Assembly: GCA_021791195.1 (NCBI GenBank)
Contig: JAJYXB010000023.1
Location: 1-64,000, forward strand
Direction: 5' to 3'
Source of the DNA: Actinomycetes bacterium
GTDB lineage: Bacteria > Actinomycetota > Thermoleophilia > BMS3ABIN01
Length of the DNA: 64,000 nt
Translations under genes and position numbers: made by a program
Notes under the pieces: model-generated
Seen by the model: the letters and a program-made list of their open reading frames with translations, nothing else
What the model was told of the DNA's origin: nothing
Databases searched by the model: none
Part shown: one piece after another, positions 6,890-13,715 of the stretch
How the letters are laid out: each line of letters starts with the position of its first letter
Numbering within the stretch: position 1 is the first letter of the stretch

Positions 6890-6924
6890 CTTTCTTAACT
6901 TTTTCGAAAGTTAAGGAACGTCCC
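6876..6924. repeat. REP-like palindrome acting as bidirectional terminator
   Basis: Perfect 19-bp arms: GGGACGTTCCTTAACTTTC (6876-6894) and GAAAGTTAAGGAACGTCCC (6906-6924), 11-base loop. It separates the convergent ABC ATPase and rnr genes. The stop codons of both genes (TAA at 6887-6889 and 6913-6911) and the shared C-terminal residues RDVP lie inside the arms. The first 28 bases recur exactly at 28341-28368, so it is a dispersed element and not just a local hairpin. Confidence 0.85.
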
Positions 6925-8740
6925 TGGCCGGCTCCAGCTCCACCTTTCCCCGCAGCTTGTCGATGCGCACAACCCTGACATTGATGCGGTCGCCCAGGCG
7001 CCAGTTGCGCCCGTGGCGGCGCCCGACCAGCGAACCACCTTTTTCACTGATGGCGAAGTAGTCTCCCCGCAATCGGCGCGCTGGCACATAGCCCTCGTAG
7101 ATGCTTTCGAAGCGGACAAACAGGCCCGAGGGGATGACGCTGACGATCTCGCCCTCGAAACGGCTGTCCCATCCCTGCTCGAACAGCAGCCGGTCCAGCA
7201 GGAAAGCCAGGGCGACGTCATCGCCCAGATGCTCGGCTGCCGCGGCGCGCCGCTCCGCCTCCGAACTTTCCTGTGCCGTCTCGGCCAGCGTCAGCCGGTC
7301 GCAGCTGAAATCCTCCAGATGAAGCTCCTTAAGCAGCGCCCGGTGGGTCACCAGATCGGGGTAGCGCCGGATGGGAGAGGTGAAGTGCAGATATGCCGGT
7401 GAAGCCAGCCCGAAATGGCCCAGGTTGTCTTCCAGGTAGCGAGCCTGCTTGAGCGAGCGCAGGACTATCTCGCCAAAGGCGGCGCGGCTGCGCTGCTGTT
7501 CGCTGAGCACGCCGGGCAGGGATTTCAGCAGCTTGCGGATGGCCTCGCCGGCTTGCCGGGCGGTGCCCCGCGTGAGCGAAAAGGGCGGCGCCGGTACTCC
7601 CAGATCTTCCAGCATGTCAAAGAGGGCGTCCACAGCCGCCGGGTCCGGCTCTTCATGCACGCGATAGATGCAGTCCGCCTGCCGCCGCTCCAGGAAGCCA
7701 GCGACAGCTTCATTGGCGGCGATCATGAATTCCTCAATCAGGGCGTGCGATTCAGATTCCGGCCGCGGCCGGGCGCCCAGGATCTCGCCCGCAGCTGACA
7801 GCCGGAACTCCGGCTCGAAGGTGCTGATGGCCATGGCGCCGCGGGCGTGGCGGGCATCGCGCAGCACTGTTGCCAGCCGGCGGCTGCGGTCCAGCAGCGC
7901 CGCGATATCCACCGGCAGGCCGACTGCGCCGGTTCTGCCACGATGTCCCTCTTCCTGTCCGGTCGCGCCCGGCGAGCCGGGCGCCGCACCGGCGCCCAGA
8001 AAATAATCGTCGACCTCGTTGTAGGTCAGCCGCCTGCTGCTGCGGATAAGGCTGCGGTGGAAACCGGTCTTCCTCAACGCGGGCGCTGCCGTGCCGTCGA
8101 AGCCAAACACCATCTCCACCGTGACACACTTGCGCTCCGCCCCGGGCCTCAGGCTGCAGGCGTCGCTGGAAAGCTGCTCGGGCAGCATCGGTTCCATCGC
8201 CACCGGCAGGTAGACGCTCACCGCCTTGCGCGCCGCCTGCCTGTCGAGGGCGGAGCCGTCTTTGACAAAGTAGCTGACATCGGCGATGTGGACATGCAGC
8301 GTGACCTCCCCGGCGCCCGGACCATCTTCCAGCGAGATGGCGTCATCGAAATCACGGGCTTCGTCGGGGTCTATCGTCACCGAGAGCAGATGAGTGAGGT
8401 CCACGCGGCCGCGATCGCGCCTGCTGGCCAGCGCCGCCGCGCCCTGTGCCTCCGCCAGCGCCCGGGACCCGAAGCCGCGCGGGATCTGGCGCCAGACAAG
8501 GATCGCCTCCATGATCGCCGGCAGCGAGTCTGATTTGCCGAGGCTGCGCACGACCTCGCCGCGGCCGCGGCCGGCCGGCCTGAGCAGCACCAGCTCGCCC
8601 GACCGGGCGCCGCCCAGGGATTTGCGGCCGACAAAGACACTGTTCTCGTCGCCGAAAGCGGCTTCGGCCTCGTAGAGCTTGCCGCGTTTGCGCAGCACCG
8701 CGACTCTGGGGAATTCGGCTGTTTCGGCGCCCCTGCTCAT
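6911..8740 (-). CDS. rnr: RNase R / RNase II-family exoribonuclease
   Basis: 609 residues from ATG at 8740; the open frame continues 62 low-complexity residues upstream, which I exclude. The RNB catalytic domain (about 100-480) has TIDPDEARDFDDAISLE with the metal-binding aspartates, HIADVSYFVKDGSALDRQA, and FTSPIRRYPDLVTHR near its end. A C-terminal S1 domain follows (SRFEGEIVSVIPSGLFVRFES). The N-terminal cold-shock domains are short or degenerate compared with RNase R of about 700-800 residues. It is a 3'-5' exonuclease for structured RNA that cooperates with tmRNA/SmpB in degrading faulty mRNA. It lies 28 bp after the protease gene and ends inside the REP-like palindrome. Confidence 0.93.
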   Translation of the reverse strand: MSRGAETAEFPRVAVLRKRGKLYEAEAAFGDENSVFVGRKSLGGARSGELVLLRPAGRGRGEVVRSLGKSDSLPAIMEAILVWRQIPRGFGSRALAEAQGAAALASRRDRGRVDLTHLLSVTIDPDEARDFDDAISLEDGPGAGEVTLHVHIADVSYFVKDGSALDRQAARKAVSVYLPVAMEPMLPEQLSSDACSLRPGAERKCVTVEMVFGFDGTAAPALRKTGFHRSLIRSSRRLTYNEVDDYFLGAGAAPGSPGATGQEEGHRGRTGAVGLPVDIAALLDRSRRLATVLRDARHARGAMAISTFEPEFRLSAAGEILGARPRPESESHALIEEFMIAANEAVAGFLERRQADCIYRVHEEPDPAAVDALFDMLEDLGVPAPPFSLTRGTARQAGEAIRKLLKSLPGVLSEQQRSRAAFGEIVLRSLKQARYLEDNLGHFGLASPAYLHFTSPIRRYPDLVTHRALLKELHLEDFSCDRLTLAETAQESSEAERRAAAAEHLGDDVALAFLLDRLLFEQGWDSRFEGEIVSVIPSGLFVRFESIYEGYVPARRLRGDYFAISEKGGSLVGRRHGRNWRLGDRINVRVVRIDKLRGKVELEPARDVP

Positions 8741-8768
8741 GGCATGTGCGGCAGCGTCCCGGCGGCGG

Positions 8769-9953
8769 CTACGGCGCCAGCAGGGCCAGGCCGCGGTCGA
8801 TGACCTCGTCGTTGGGTGTGTTGGGATCGTCGGTGGCGGGGATGTCCGGCTGGATGCCGATCTTGTTGATGTTGGCGCCACTGGGCGTGTAGTAGCTGCC
8901 TGAGGTGTACTTGAGGGCGCCGCCATTGGAGAGCGGGGCGAGGTCCTGCACGACGCCCTTCCCGAACGTTTTCTCGCCGATCAGGGTGCCGCGGTGGTCG
9001 TCCTTGACGGCGCCGGCGACAATCTCGGAAGCGCTGGCGGTATTGCCGTTTACCAGCAGCACCAGCGGGATCGAGGCGTTCGCGTCCCCCCGGGCGCTGA
9101 AAGTCTGAGTGCCGGAATCGCGGCTGCCGACGGAGACGATCGTCCCGTTGGGAATAAAGACGCTGCCCACGTTCACCGCCTCATCCAGCAGGCCGCCGCC
9201 GTTATCGCGCAGATCGAGGATAACCCCCTGGGCGCCGCTCTTCACCAGGTTGTCCAGCGACGCCCGCACCTTGGCGCCGGCGTCGACCGAGAACTGCTCC
9301 AGTTTGATATAGGCGATTTTCTTGCCATCATGATCGAGCATCTTGTCGGTGACGATCGGCATTTCCAGCGACTGGCGCACCACCGACTTGTCCAGCTCCT
9401 GTGTACCGCGGCGCAGACGCAGCGTCACCGGGGTGCCTGCCGCCCCCCTGACCATGGCGGCCGCATCGTCCGGCGCCTTGCCGGCGACGGGCTGGCCGCC
9501 TACCGCGAGAATGACGTCGCCGGCCCGGATGTCCGCCTGCTGCGCCGGCGATCGGGCGATGACGCTGATGACCACGAGCTGGCCGTTCTTGGGCTCCAGC
9601 GTCACACCGATGCCGACGAAAGTGCCCTGGGTGTGGTCGTTGAACGTCTTGAAGGCGCGCGGGTCCAGGTAAACGGTATAGGGATCGTTGAGGCTGGCCA
9701 CCATGCCGTTGATGGCGTTGGTTTCCAGGCTGGAATTATCGACTGGCTGGTAATAACTCTGGTCGAGGATCCCCTCGATCTGCTGTTCCAGCTGCATGAC
9801 ATTGTCGCCAGGAAAGAAAAAAGTGCGGACACTTTCAGGAAGGATGCCGACCAGCGGCGAGAGCCTGTAAGAATGACCGCCCAGGTAAACGCCGGAAAGG
9901 AAGGCCAAAAAAAAGAGCAACACAATAAGAAGAACCCTAACAAAGCGAGGCAT
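8769..9953 (-). CDS. C-terminal processing peptidase, S41 family
   Basis: 394 residues. An N-terminal membrane anchor (FVRVLLIVLLFFLAFLSGVY) is followed by the N-terminal helical region, a PDZ domain (about 105-190: GTFVGIGVTLE, AGDVILAVGG) and the protease core. Catalytic serine in NGNTASASEIVAGAV and lysine in GEKTFGKGVVQ; the LRDNGGGLL loop is also present. CtpA-type proteases cleave exported proteins outside the membrane. It is immediately upstream of rnr and likely co-transcribed. It appears complete, ending in a short TPNDEVIDRGLALL tail. Confidence 0.95.
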   Translation of the reverse strand: MPRFVRVLLIVLLFFLAFLSGVYLGGHSYRLSPLVGILPESVRTFFFPGDNVMQLEQQIEGILDQSYYQPVDNSSLETNAINGMVASLNDPYTVYLDPRAFKTFNDHTQGTFVGIGVTLEPKNGQLVVISVIARSPAQQADIRAGDVILAVGGQPVAGKAPDDAAAMVRGAAGTPVTLRLRRGTQELDKSVVRQSLEMPIVTDKMLDHDGKKIAYIKLEQFSVDAGAKVRASLDNLVKSGAQGVILDLRDNGGGLLDEAVNVGSVFIPNGTIVSVGSRDSGTQTFSARGDANASIPLVLLVNGNTASASEIVAGAVKDDHRGTLIGEKTFGKGVVQDLAPLSNGGALKYTSGSYYTPSGANINKIGIQPDIPATDDPNTPNDEVIDRGLALLAP

Positions 9954-10333
9954 GAACCAAGCGTAGCGGCTTTAACTGCCGAGTGCAAATGACGACCACA
10001 TACCTTGACAGCCCCGGGGCCGCGGGTATTTAATAATTGTACCGTCTAGGGTACGACGCGCTTTCCGGGAGGGGGGGTTCCTGGGCGGCCGCCGGGGTCG
10101 AACACAGGCCAGATCACCAGGTAAGCCACCCTTTAGGTTTTCTCATTTTCCCGCAGCGGATACTTAGGGCTTTTCAGTAGCTGCTGTGGTAGCGCGCCGG
10201 ACGGACGTGGGGTACGGAGAGGAGACACACTCCCGGATAAATTCTTTCTAAGCGGGTGCACGCGGCCGGTATTCGTGTCGAGTTCCCGATGATTCATTAG
10301 ATGCCGGTAAAACACTTAAGGAGGATGGAAGGT
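9954..10333. other. Intergenic region with yedE promoter and long leader
   Basis: 380 bases without a convincing gene. A plus-strand promoter lies at 10005-10034. The remaining 300 bases before the yedE start would form a long leader; no known riboswitch core was recognised. GGGAGGGGGGG near 10067-10077 is a notable G-run. Confidence 0.5.
10005..10034 (+). promoter_or_regulatory. Sigma-70-like promoter upstream of yedE
   Basis: TTGACA (10005-10010), 18-base spacer, TTTAAT (10029-10034). It points to the sulfur-transporter gene 300 bp downstream, implying a long 5' leader. Confidence 0.55.
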
Positions 10334-11836
10334 ATGGCGGAGGCCACACAAAATTCAAGGAACAAGATCTATGCGCTGGGAATCGTCGGTTTCCTGTTGA
10401 TCTTGTCGGTACTGTACTACATGTCGGCGCCGGTTTATTTGTACATCGTCGCCTACATGTGGTTTGGTTTTATTTACGGGATTCTGCAGCAGTACGGCAG
10501 GTTTTGTTTCGCGTCTGCATTTCGTGACCTGATCATGGTCAAGGTGACCCGCATGTTTGTCGGCATCATGATCGGTCTGATCACGCTGAGCGTCATCAAC
10601 GCTTTTGTCGTTACCATTTACCCGGACAAGTACATTATCGAGTCAATAGGCTTCCACGGCCTTCTCGGCGGTCTCCTGTTTGGCTTCGGGATGGTATTCG
10701 CAGGAGGCTGCGCCACCGGCAGTCTTTACAAGACGGGCGAAGGCAACATGATATCGCTGACCGTCCTCTTGAGTCTTTCCTTTTCCCAGGCCATCTTCGC
10801 CGCCACCGCGCTTGACTGGTTTACAGCGCACTTCATTACCGGACATACCCTGAACGACATCACGGTCACCAAGCTGATATTCGGCGGTGTCGGCAACCCG
10901 ACGGCGAAATATTCGTTTTTTCAGCATCTGTTGGGTGACTCCATTATCAACACGTTCCTCGTGGGGCTAATTCTGCTTATCGCTGTTTACTTCATCGTGG
11001 TGAGGAAGCCGTTCCTCAAGCGCCGGGCCAAGCAGATGGCGGCTGTCGCCGGCACCACCGCTGACGCCGCCACCGCTGACGGCGGCACCGTCAAGACTGG
11101 CTTCAAGGACGAGCTGGCCGGTTTCTGGTCAATGATCAGCGCTTCGCGCCGCACCTCGATTGCGGCCATCCTCATCGGCATCGTGGCCGCGGCCCAGATC
11201 TTCACGCTCGCCTGGATGCAGAATCACTACAACTTCACCAACTTCGGCCAGGTACTGGCTGGCAAGCCGGCGGTTGGCCGGCCGCTTCCCAGCGGCAGTC
11301 CCGTCGCAGCCAAGACGCCTGCAAGCTGGCCAAAGGACCAGGCGACTTTCCCGCAGGTATCCAAAAACAACACGGTTTTTGATCCCGGCTACTGGTATAT
11401 AACCACCCAGGAAGCCATGTTCGCAGGCTGGACGCTCCAGTCGGCGGGCCTCCACATGGATCACAACAGCTACTTCGGCCAGAGCAACGGCCTGCCCAAT
11501 CCATGGATGAGCCCGGCCCTGCTGCTTTCCGTCGGCCTTATCCTGGGCGCCTCGTTCAAGGCTCTGCTGGCCCGGGAGTTCAAATGGAAGTTCCCCAAGA
11601 ATAAAGAGATGGTCATTTATGCCGTTGGCGGGGGTACGTTGATGGGCATTGGTGCCAGGGTGGGTCTGGGATGTAACATCGGCGCCTTTTACGGGCCGGC
11701 GGCCTTCGGCAACCCGAGCGGCTGGGTTTTCGCCATCGGTCTGGGCCTGGGCGCCTATCTGTCGGCCAAGATCATAAATTACTTCGCCAACCGCAGGCTG
11801 GCCGCAGACGACATGGACTTCGACATCAAATTGTAA
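10334..11836 (+). CDS. YeeE/YedE family sulfur (thiosulfate-type) transporter
   Basis: 500 residues from ATG at 10334; AAGGAGG at 10318-10324 fixes this start over upstream in-frame ATGs. About ten or more membrane segments in two homologous halves. Conserved cysteine motifs: QQYGRFCFASAFRD, FAGGCATGSLYKTGEGN in the first half, and GIGARVGLGCNIGAFYGP with GNPSGW in the second. In YeeE/TsuA such cysteines guide thiosulfate through the membrane. The central loop (about 230-350, rich in A, T, K) joins the halves. tusA follows 43 bp later, the classical pairing of transporter with sulfur-carrier protein. The substrate could be thiosulfate or another sulfur or selenium species. Confidence 0.88.
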   Translation: MAEATQNSRNKIYALGIVGFLLILSVLYYMSAPVYLYIVAYMWFGFIYGILQQYGRFCFASAFRDLIMVKVTRMFVGIMIGLITLSVINAFVVTIYPDKYIIESIGFHGLLGGLLFGFGMVFAGGCATGSLYKTGEGNMISLTVLLSLSFSQAIFAATALDWFTAHFITGHTLNDITVTKLIFGGVGNPTAKYSFFQHLLGDSIINTFLVGLILLIAVYFIVVRKPFLKRRAKQMAAVAGTTADAATADGGTVKTGFKDELAGFWSMISASRRTSIAAILIGIVAAAQIFTLAWMQNHYNFTNFGQVLAGKPAVGRPLPSGSPVAAKTPASWPKDQATFPQVSKNNTVFDPGYWYITTQEAMFAGWTLQSAGLHMDHNSYFGQSNGLPNPWMSPALLLSVGLILGASFKALLAREFKWKFPKNKEMVIYAVGGGTLMGIGARVGLGCNIGAFYGPAAFGNPSGWVFAIGLGLGAYLSAKIINYFANRRLAADDMDFDIKL

Positions 11837-11879
11837 ACAGTATTCAATTACTTGGAGAAAAACAGGAGGTGAACAAGCA

Positions 11880-12125
11880 ATGCAATTTAACAAGAACGAT
11901 GACGGCACGTACGAGCTGGACGTGACCGGATATGTTTGCCCGCATCCGCAGCTGTATACGCTCAAGTGCATGGAGAAGCTGCAGGACGGCATGATCATGG
12001 ACGTCCTCATCGACAACCCCTCTTCGGTGGAGTCGGTGACCCAGGCGTGCACAGGCAAGGGCTACGAGATCCTGGAAAAGACGAATCCGAAGGCTGGCGT
12101 CACGGCCCTGAAGATCCAGAAGTAG
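11880..12125 (+). CDS. tusA: TusA-like sulfur carrier protein
   Basis: 81 residues with a perfect AGGAGGTG ribosome-binding site. The signature CPHPQLYTLKCMEKLQDG (CPxP-type with the sulfur-carrying cysteine) is followed by the second half V-L-IDNPSSVESV and the C-terminal strand VTALKIQK. TusA proteins carry persulfide sulfur between donors and acceptors; TusA-like partners of YeeE receive incoming sulfur. It is in an operon with the transporter and is followed by an intrinsic terminator at 12173-12222. Confidence 0.92.
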   Translation: MQFNKNDDGTYELDVTGYVCPHPQLYTLKCMEKLQDGMIMDVLIDNPSSVESVTQACTGKGYEILEKTNPKAGVTALKIQK

Positions 12126-12172
12126 GCTCAGGGCCTCGAGGCGCGCCTTTGCGCCATATAGTTTGAACCTGG

Positions 12173-12222
12173 CAAGGCGCGGGAACACAGGGTTGTACCT
12201 GTGGAACCCGTGCCTTGTTTTT
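12173..12222 (+). terminator. Terminator after tusA
   Basis: Long hairpin with nested arms CAAGGC/GCCTTG, CGGG/CCCG and CACAGG/CCTGTG around a GTTGTA loop, followed by a T-run at 12218-12222. It separates yedE-tusA from the next sulfur operon. Confidence 0.85.
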
Positions 12223-12271
12223 CCGTGGCAGCAACGGCGCCGGATTCCGGCTGTGGTCCTTGTGGACAATC

Positions 12272-12300
12272 TTGAGTTATGCCAACCGCGATAATATAAT
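12272..12300 (+). promoter_or_regulatory. Sigma-70 promoter of the DsrE-like operon
   Basis: TTGAGT (12272-12277), exactly 17 bases, TATAAT (12295-12300). It lies 90 bp before the first DsrE-like gene, directly after the tusA terminator, so the trio is separately controlled. Confidence 0.8.
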
Positions 12301-12389
12301 CACACGGCCTGGTTGACCGGGATGCAGGCGGTCTTTGACAGTACCACTTTGAACCACTATTTGGAGGTGCAACGCATGGAGGTCGCAAG

Positions 12390-12677
12390 ATGAGCAAACT
12401 GGGAATTCTTGTTAACACCGACAAATATCTGGATGATGTTGTCGGGCTTGCCAAGGCAGCCAAGGCCGCCGGTCATGATGTCACCATCTTCGGAATGGAC
12501 GACGGCACGCTGCTGATGGCCGATATCTGCAAGCAGCTTGGCGAAGCCGCGGAAGTTTCATATTGTGAGCACAGCGCTTCGCCGCGCGGCGTTTCCGGTG
12601 TCGAAGGCGCCACGGCCGGTAGCCAGTTCCAGAACGCGGTCATGATGCATGAAGCTGACAAGGTGGTGGTTTTCTGA
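12390..12677 (+). CDS. DsrE/TusD-like small sulfur-relay protein
   Basis: 95 residues, GGAGGTG upstream. The Rossmann-like DsrE fold is suggested by GILVNTDKYLDDVVGLAKAAKAAGHDVTIFGMDDGTLL, the VSYCEHSA segment with a candidate persulfide cysteine (also a cysteine in ADICKQL), and the C-terminal strand ADKVVVF. The ATG of the next gene overlaps its stop codon. DsrE-family proteins accept and transfer sulfane sulfur, with TusA as a common partner; tusA lies 265 bp upstream. Assignment to a particular DsrE subgroup is not possible by eye. Confidence 0.8.
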   Translation: MSKLGILVNTDKYLDDVVGLAKAAKAAGHDVTIFGMDDGTLLMADICKQLGEAAEVSYCEHSASPRGVSGVEGATAGSQFQNAVMMHEADKVVVF

Positions 12678-12955
12678 TGGCAGACAGCAAGAAAATTGCA
12701 GTGATCATCCGGGACAGGCAGGACGAAGCTCTGCGCATGTCCGTAGGCCTGACGCTCGAGGGCGATGAGATCACTGTCATCAACCTGGGCGACCCGATCG
12801 ACCATCATGGCGACAACAATCTGAACGTGGAGACTCTCGGCGACCTGGACTGTGGCCGCATCTCGGTTAACGAAGCTGACGAGGGATTCGAGCACATGAC
12901 GATGCAGAACATCCCCCAGAAGCTGCTCGAGTTCGACCACGTCGTCCCTTACTAG
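12677..12955 (+). CDS. Second DsrE/DsrF-like small protein
   Basis: 92 residues, start overlapping the previous stop by one base. Pattern KIAVIIRDRQDEALRMSVGLTLEGDEITVINLGDP matches the first half of the DsrE fold (strand, amphipathic helix with MSVGLTL, strand), with a second half FEHMTMQNIPQKLLEFDHVVPY. A single cysteine (DLDCGRI) lies mid-chain. It probably forms a heteromer with its two neighbours, as TusBCD or DsrEFH do. The low overall similarity leaves its exact role open. Confidence 0.72.
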   Translation: MADSKKIAVIIRDRQDEALRMSVGLTLEGDEITVINLGDPIDHHGDNNLNVETLGDLDCGRISVNEADEGFEHMTMQNIPQKLLEFDHVVPY

Positions 12956-13035
12956 ACCGGCGGCGGGAGTTCTGTGCCGCGGGCAGGCGCCGCGGGACGC
13001 AGGACCAAGTCTCTGAAAACTTCAGCGAGGTAGCC

Positions 13036-13209
13036 ATGAAATTATTGCACATCATCAAGGAGTTCACCGAGACCGGCAACGTGGACACCATCATCCAGGA
13101 TCAGGAAGCGCCGGAAAATGAAATCACTGTCGTCCGCCTGAAGGAGGACAAGGATTACGCCAGGCTGGTCGATCTCATCTTCGCCAGCGACCAGGTATAC
13201 ACCTGGTAA
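13036..13209 (+). CDS. Very small TusB/DsrH-like protein
   Basis: 57 residues, GCGAGG upstream. It begins MKLLHIIKEFTETGN, like TusB/DsrH (M-LHII-K), continues with IIQDQEAPENEITVVRLKED, and ends SDQVYTW, an end reminiscent of the TusB active region although no cysteine is present. At 57 residues it is shorter than classical TusB (about 95), so it may be a reduced structural subunit. It is the third gene of the trio and is followed by a terminator. Confidence 0.65.
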   Translation: MKLLHIIKEFTETGNVDTIIQDQEAPENEITVVRLKEDKDYARLVDLIFASDQVYTW

Positions 13210-13240
13210 TGGCGGGGCCGGCTCCGCCGGCGATCAAGCG

Positions 13241-13270
13241 AAAAAAGGCCCTCTGCGGAGGGCCTTTTGT
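13241..13270. terminator. Bidirectional terminator
   Basis: AAAAGGCCCTC-TGCG-GAGGGCCTTTT (13243-13268) with A-run on one side and T-run on the other, between the convergent sulfur operon and the cold-shock gene. Confidence 0.92.
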
Positions 13271-13290
13271 TGTGCAAAAAAGATGCGGAC

Positions 13291-13491
13291 CTAGAGGACA
13301 CGCACGTTGGTGGCCTGCGGACCCTTGGGACCTTCAGTCGGCTCAAAGCTGACTCTCTGACCTTCGGCGAGGGTCTTGAAGCCGTCTCCCTGGATCTCGG
13401 AGAAGTGCACAAACAGGTCGCTGCCGTTCTCCTGCTCGATGAAGCCGTAGCCTTTCTGATCGGAGAACCATTTGACTGTTCCTTCTGGCAA
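13291..13491 (-). CDS. Cold-shock protein (CspA family)
   Basis: 66 residues, the normal family size, from a TTG start with GGGAGGAAA upstream. RNP1 motif KGYGFI and RNP2 motif LFVHFSEI are intact, as is the start [10 protein letters not shown]. It binds single-stranded RNA and acts as an RNA chaperone. A promoter at 13602-13630 gives a leader of about 105 nt with a stable hairpin, the kind of long leader common in cold-shock mRNAs. Confidence 0.96.
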   Translation of the reverse strand: MPEGTVKWFSDQKGYGFIEQENGSDLFVHFSEIQGDGFKTLAEGQRVSFEPTEGPKGPQATNVRVL

Positions 13492-13572
13492 GGTTTTTCC
13501 TCCCTTCCAATTCCCGTGGCGAGTACTCGAACCATGCCAAAAAGTGACAGTCAAGCACTACGAACCAATTTG

Positions 13573-13630
13573 CTGCCTCGCCATTGCTGGCGAGCTTAAT
13601 TACTATAAGACAGAAAGCCTGATTTGGCAA
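13573..13630 (-). promoter_or_regulatory. csp promoter and leader hairpin
   Basis: Minus-strand TTGCCA (13630-13625), 17-base spacer, TATAGT (13607-13602). In the leader CTCGCCA-GCAA-TGGCGAG forms a perfect 7-bp stem with a GCAA tetraloop (about 13576-13593). Confidence 0.75.
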
Positions 13631-13694
13631 ACTTCTGGCCAGGGGGAAAAGTGCCGGCAAGCCGTTGCTGGTGCGGGTCTTGGAGGGTATGGTC

Positions 13695-13712
13695 CCGGCC
13701 GGATCCGGCCGG
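13695..13712. terminator. Palindrome at the 3' end of ftsX
   Basis: CCGGCCGGATCCGGCCGG, a perfect 18-bp palindrome four bases past the ftsX stop; no T-run follows, so it may be an RNA-stability hairpin instead of an efficient terminator. Confidence 0.45.
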
Positions 13713-13715
13713 ATT

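Noticed and set aside
10133-10315. Minus-strand 60-codon frame in the yedE leader
   Set aside because: No ribosome-binding site, no family likeness, and biased composition; left as part of the leader.
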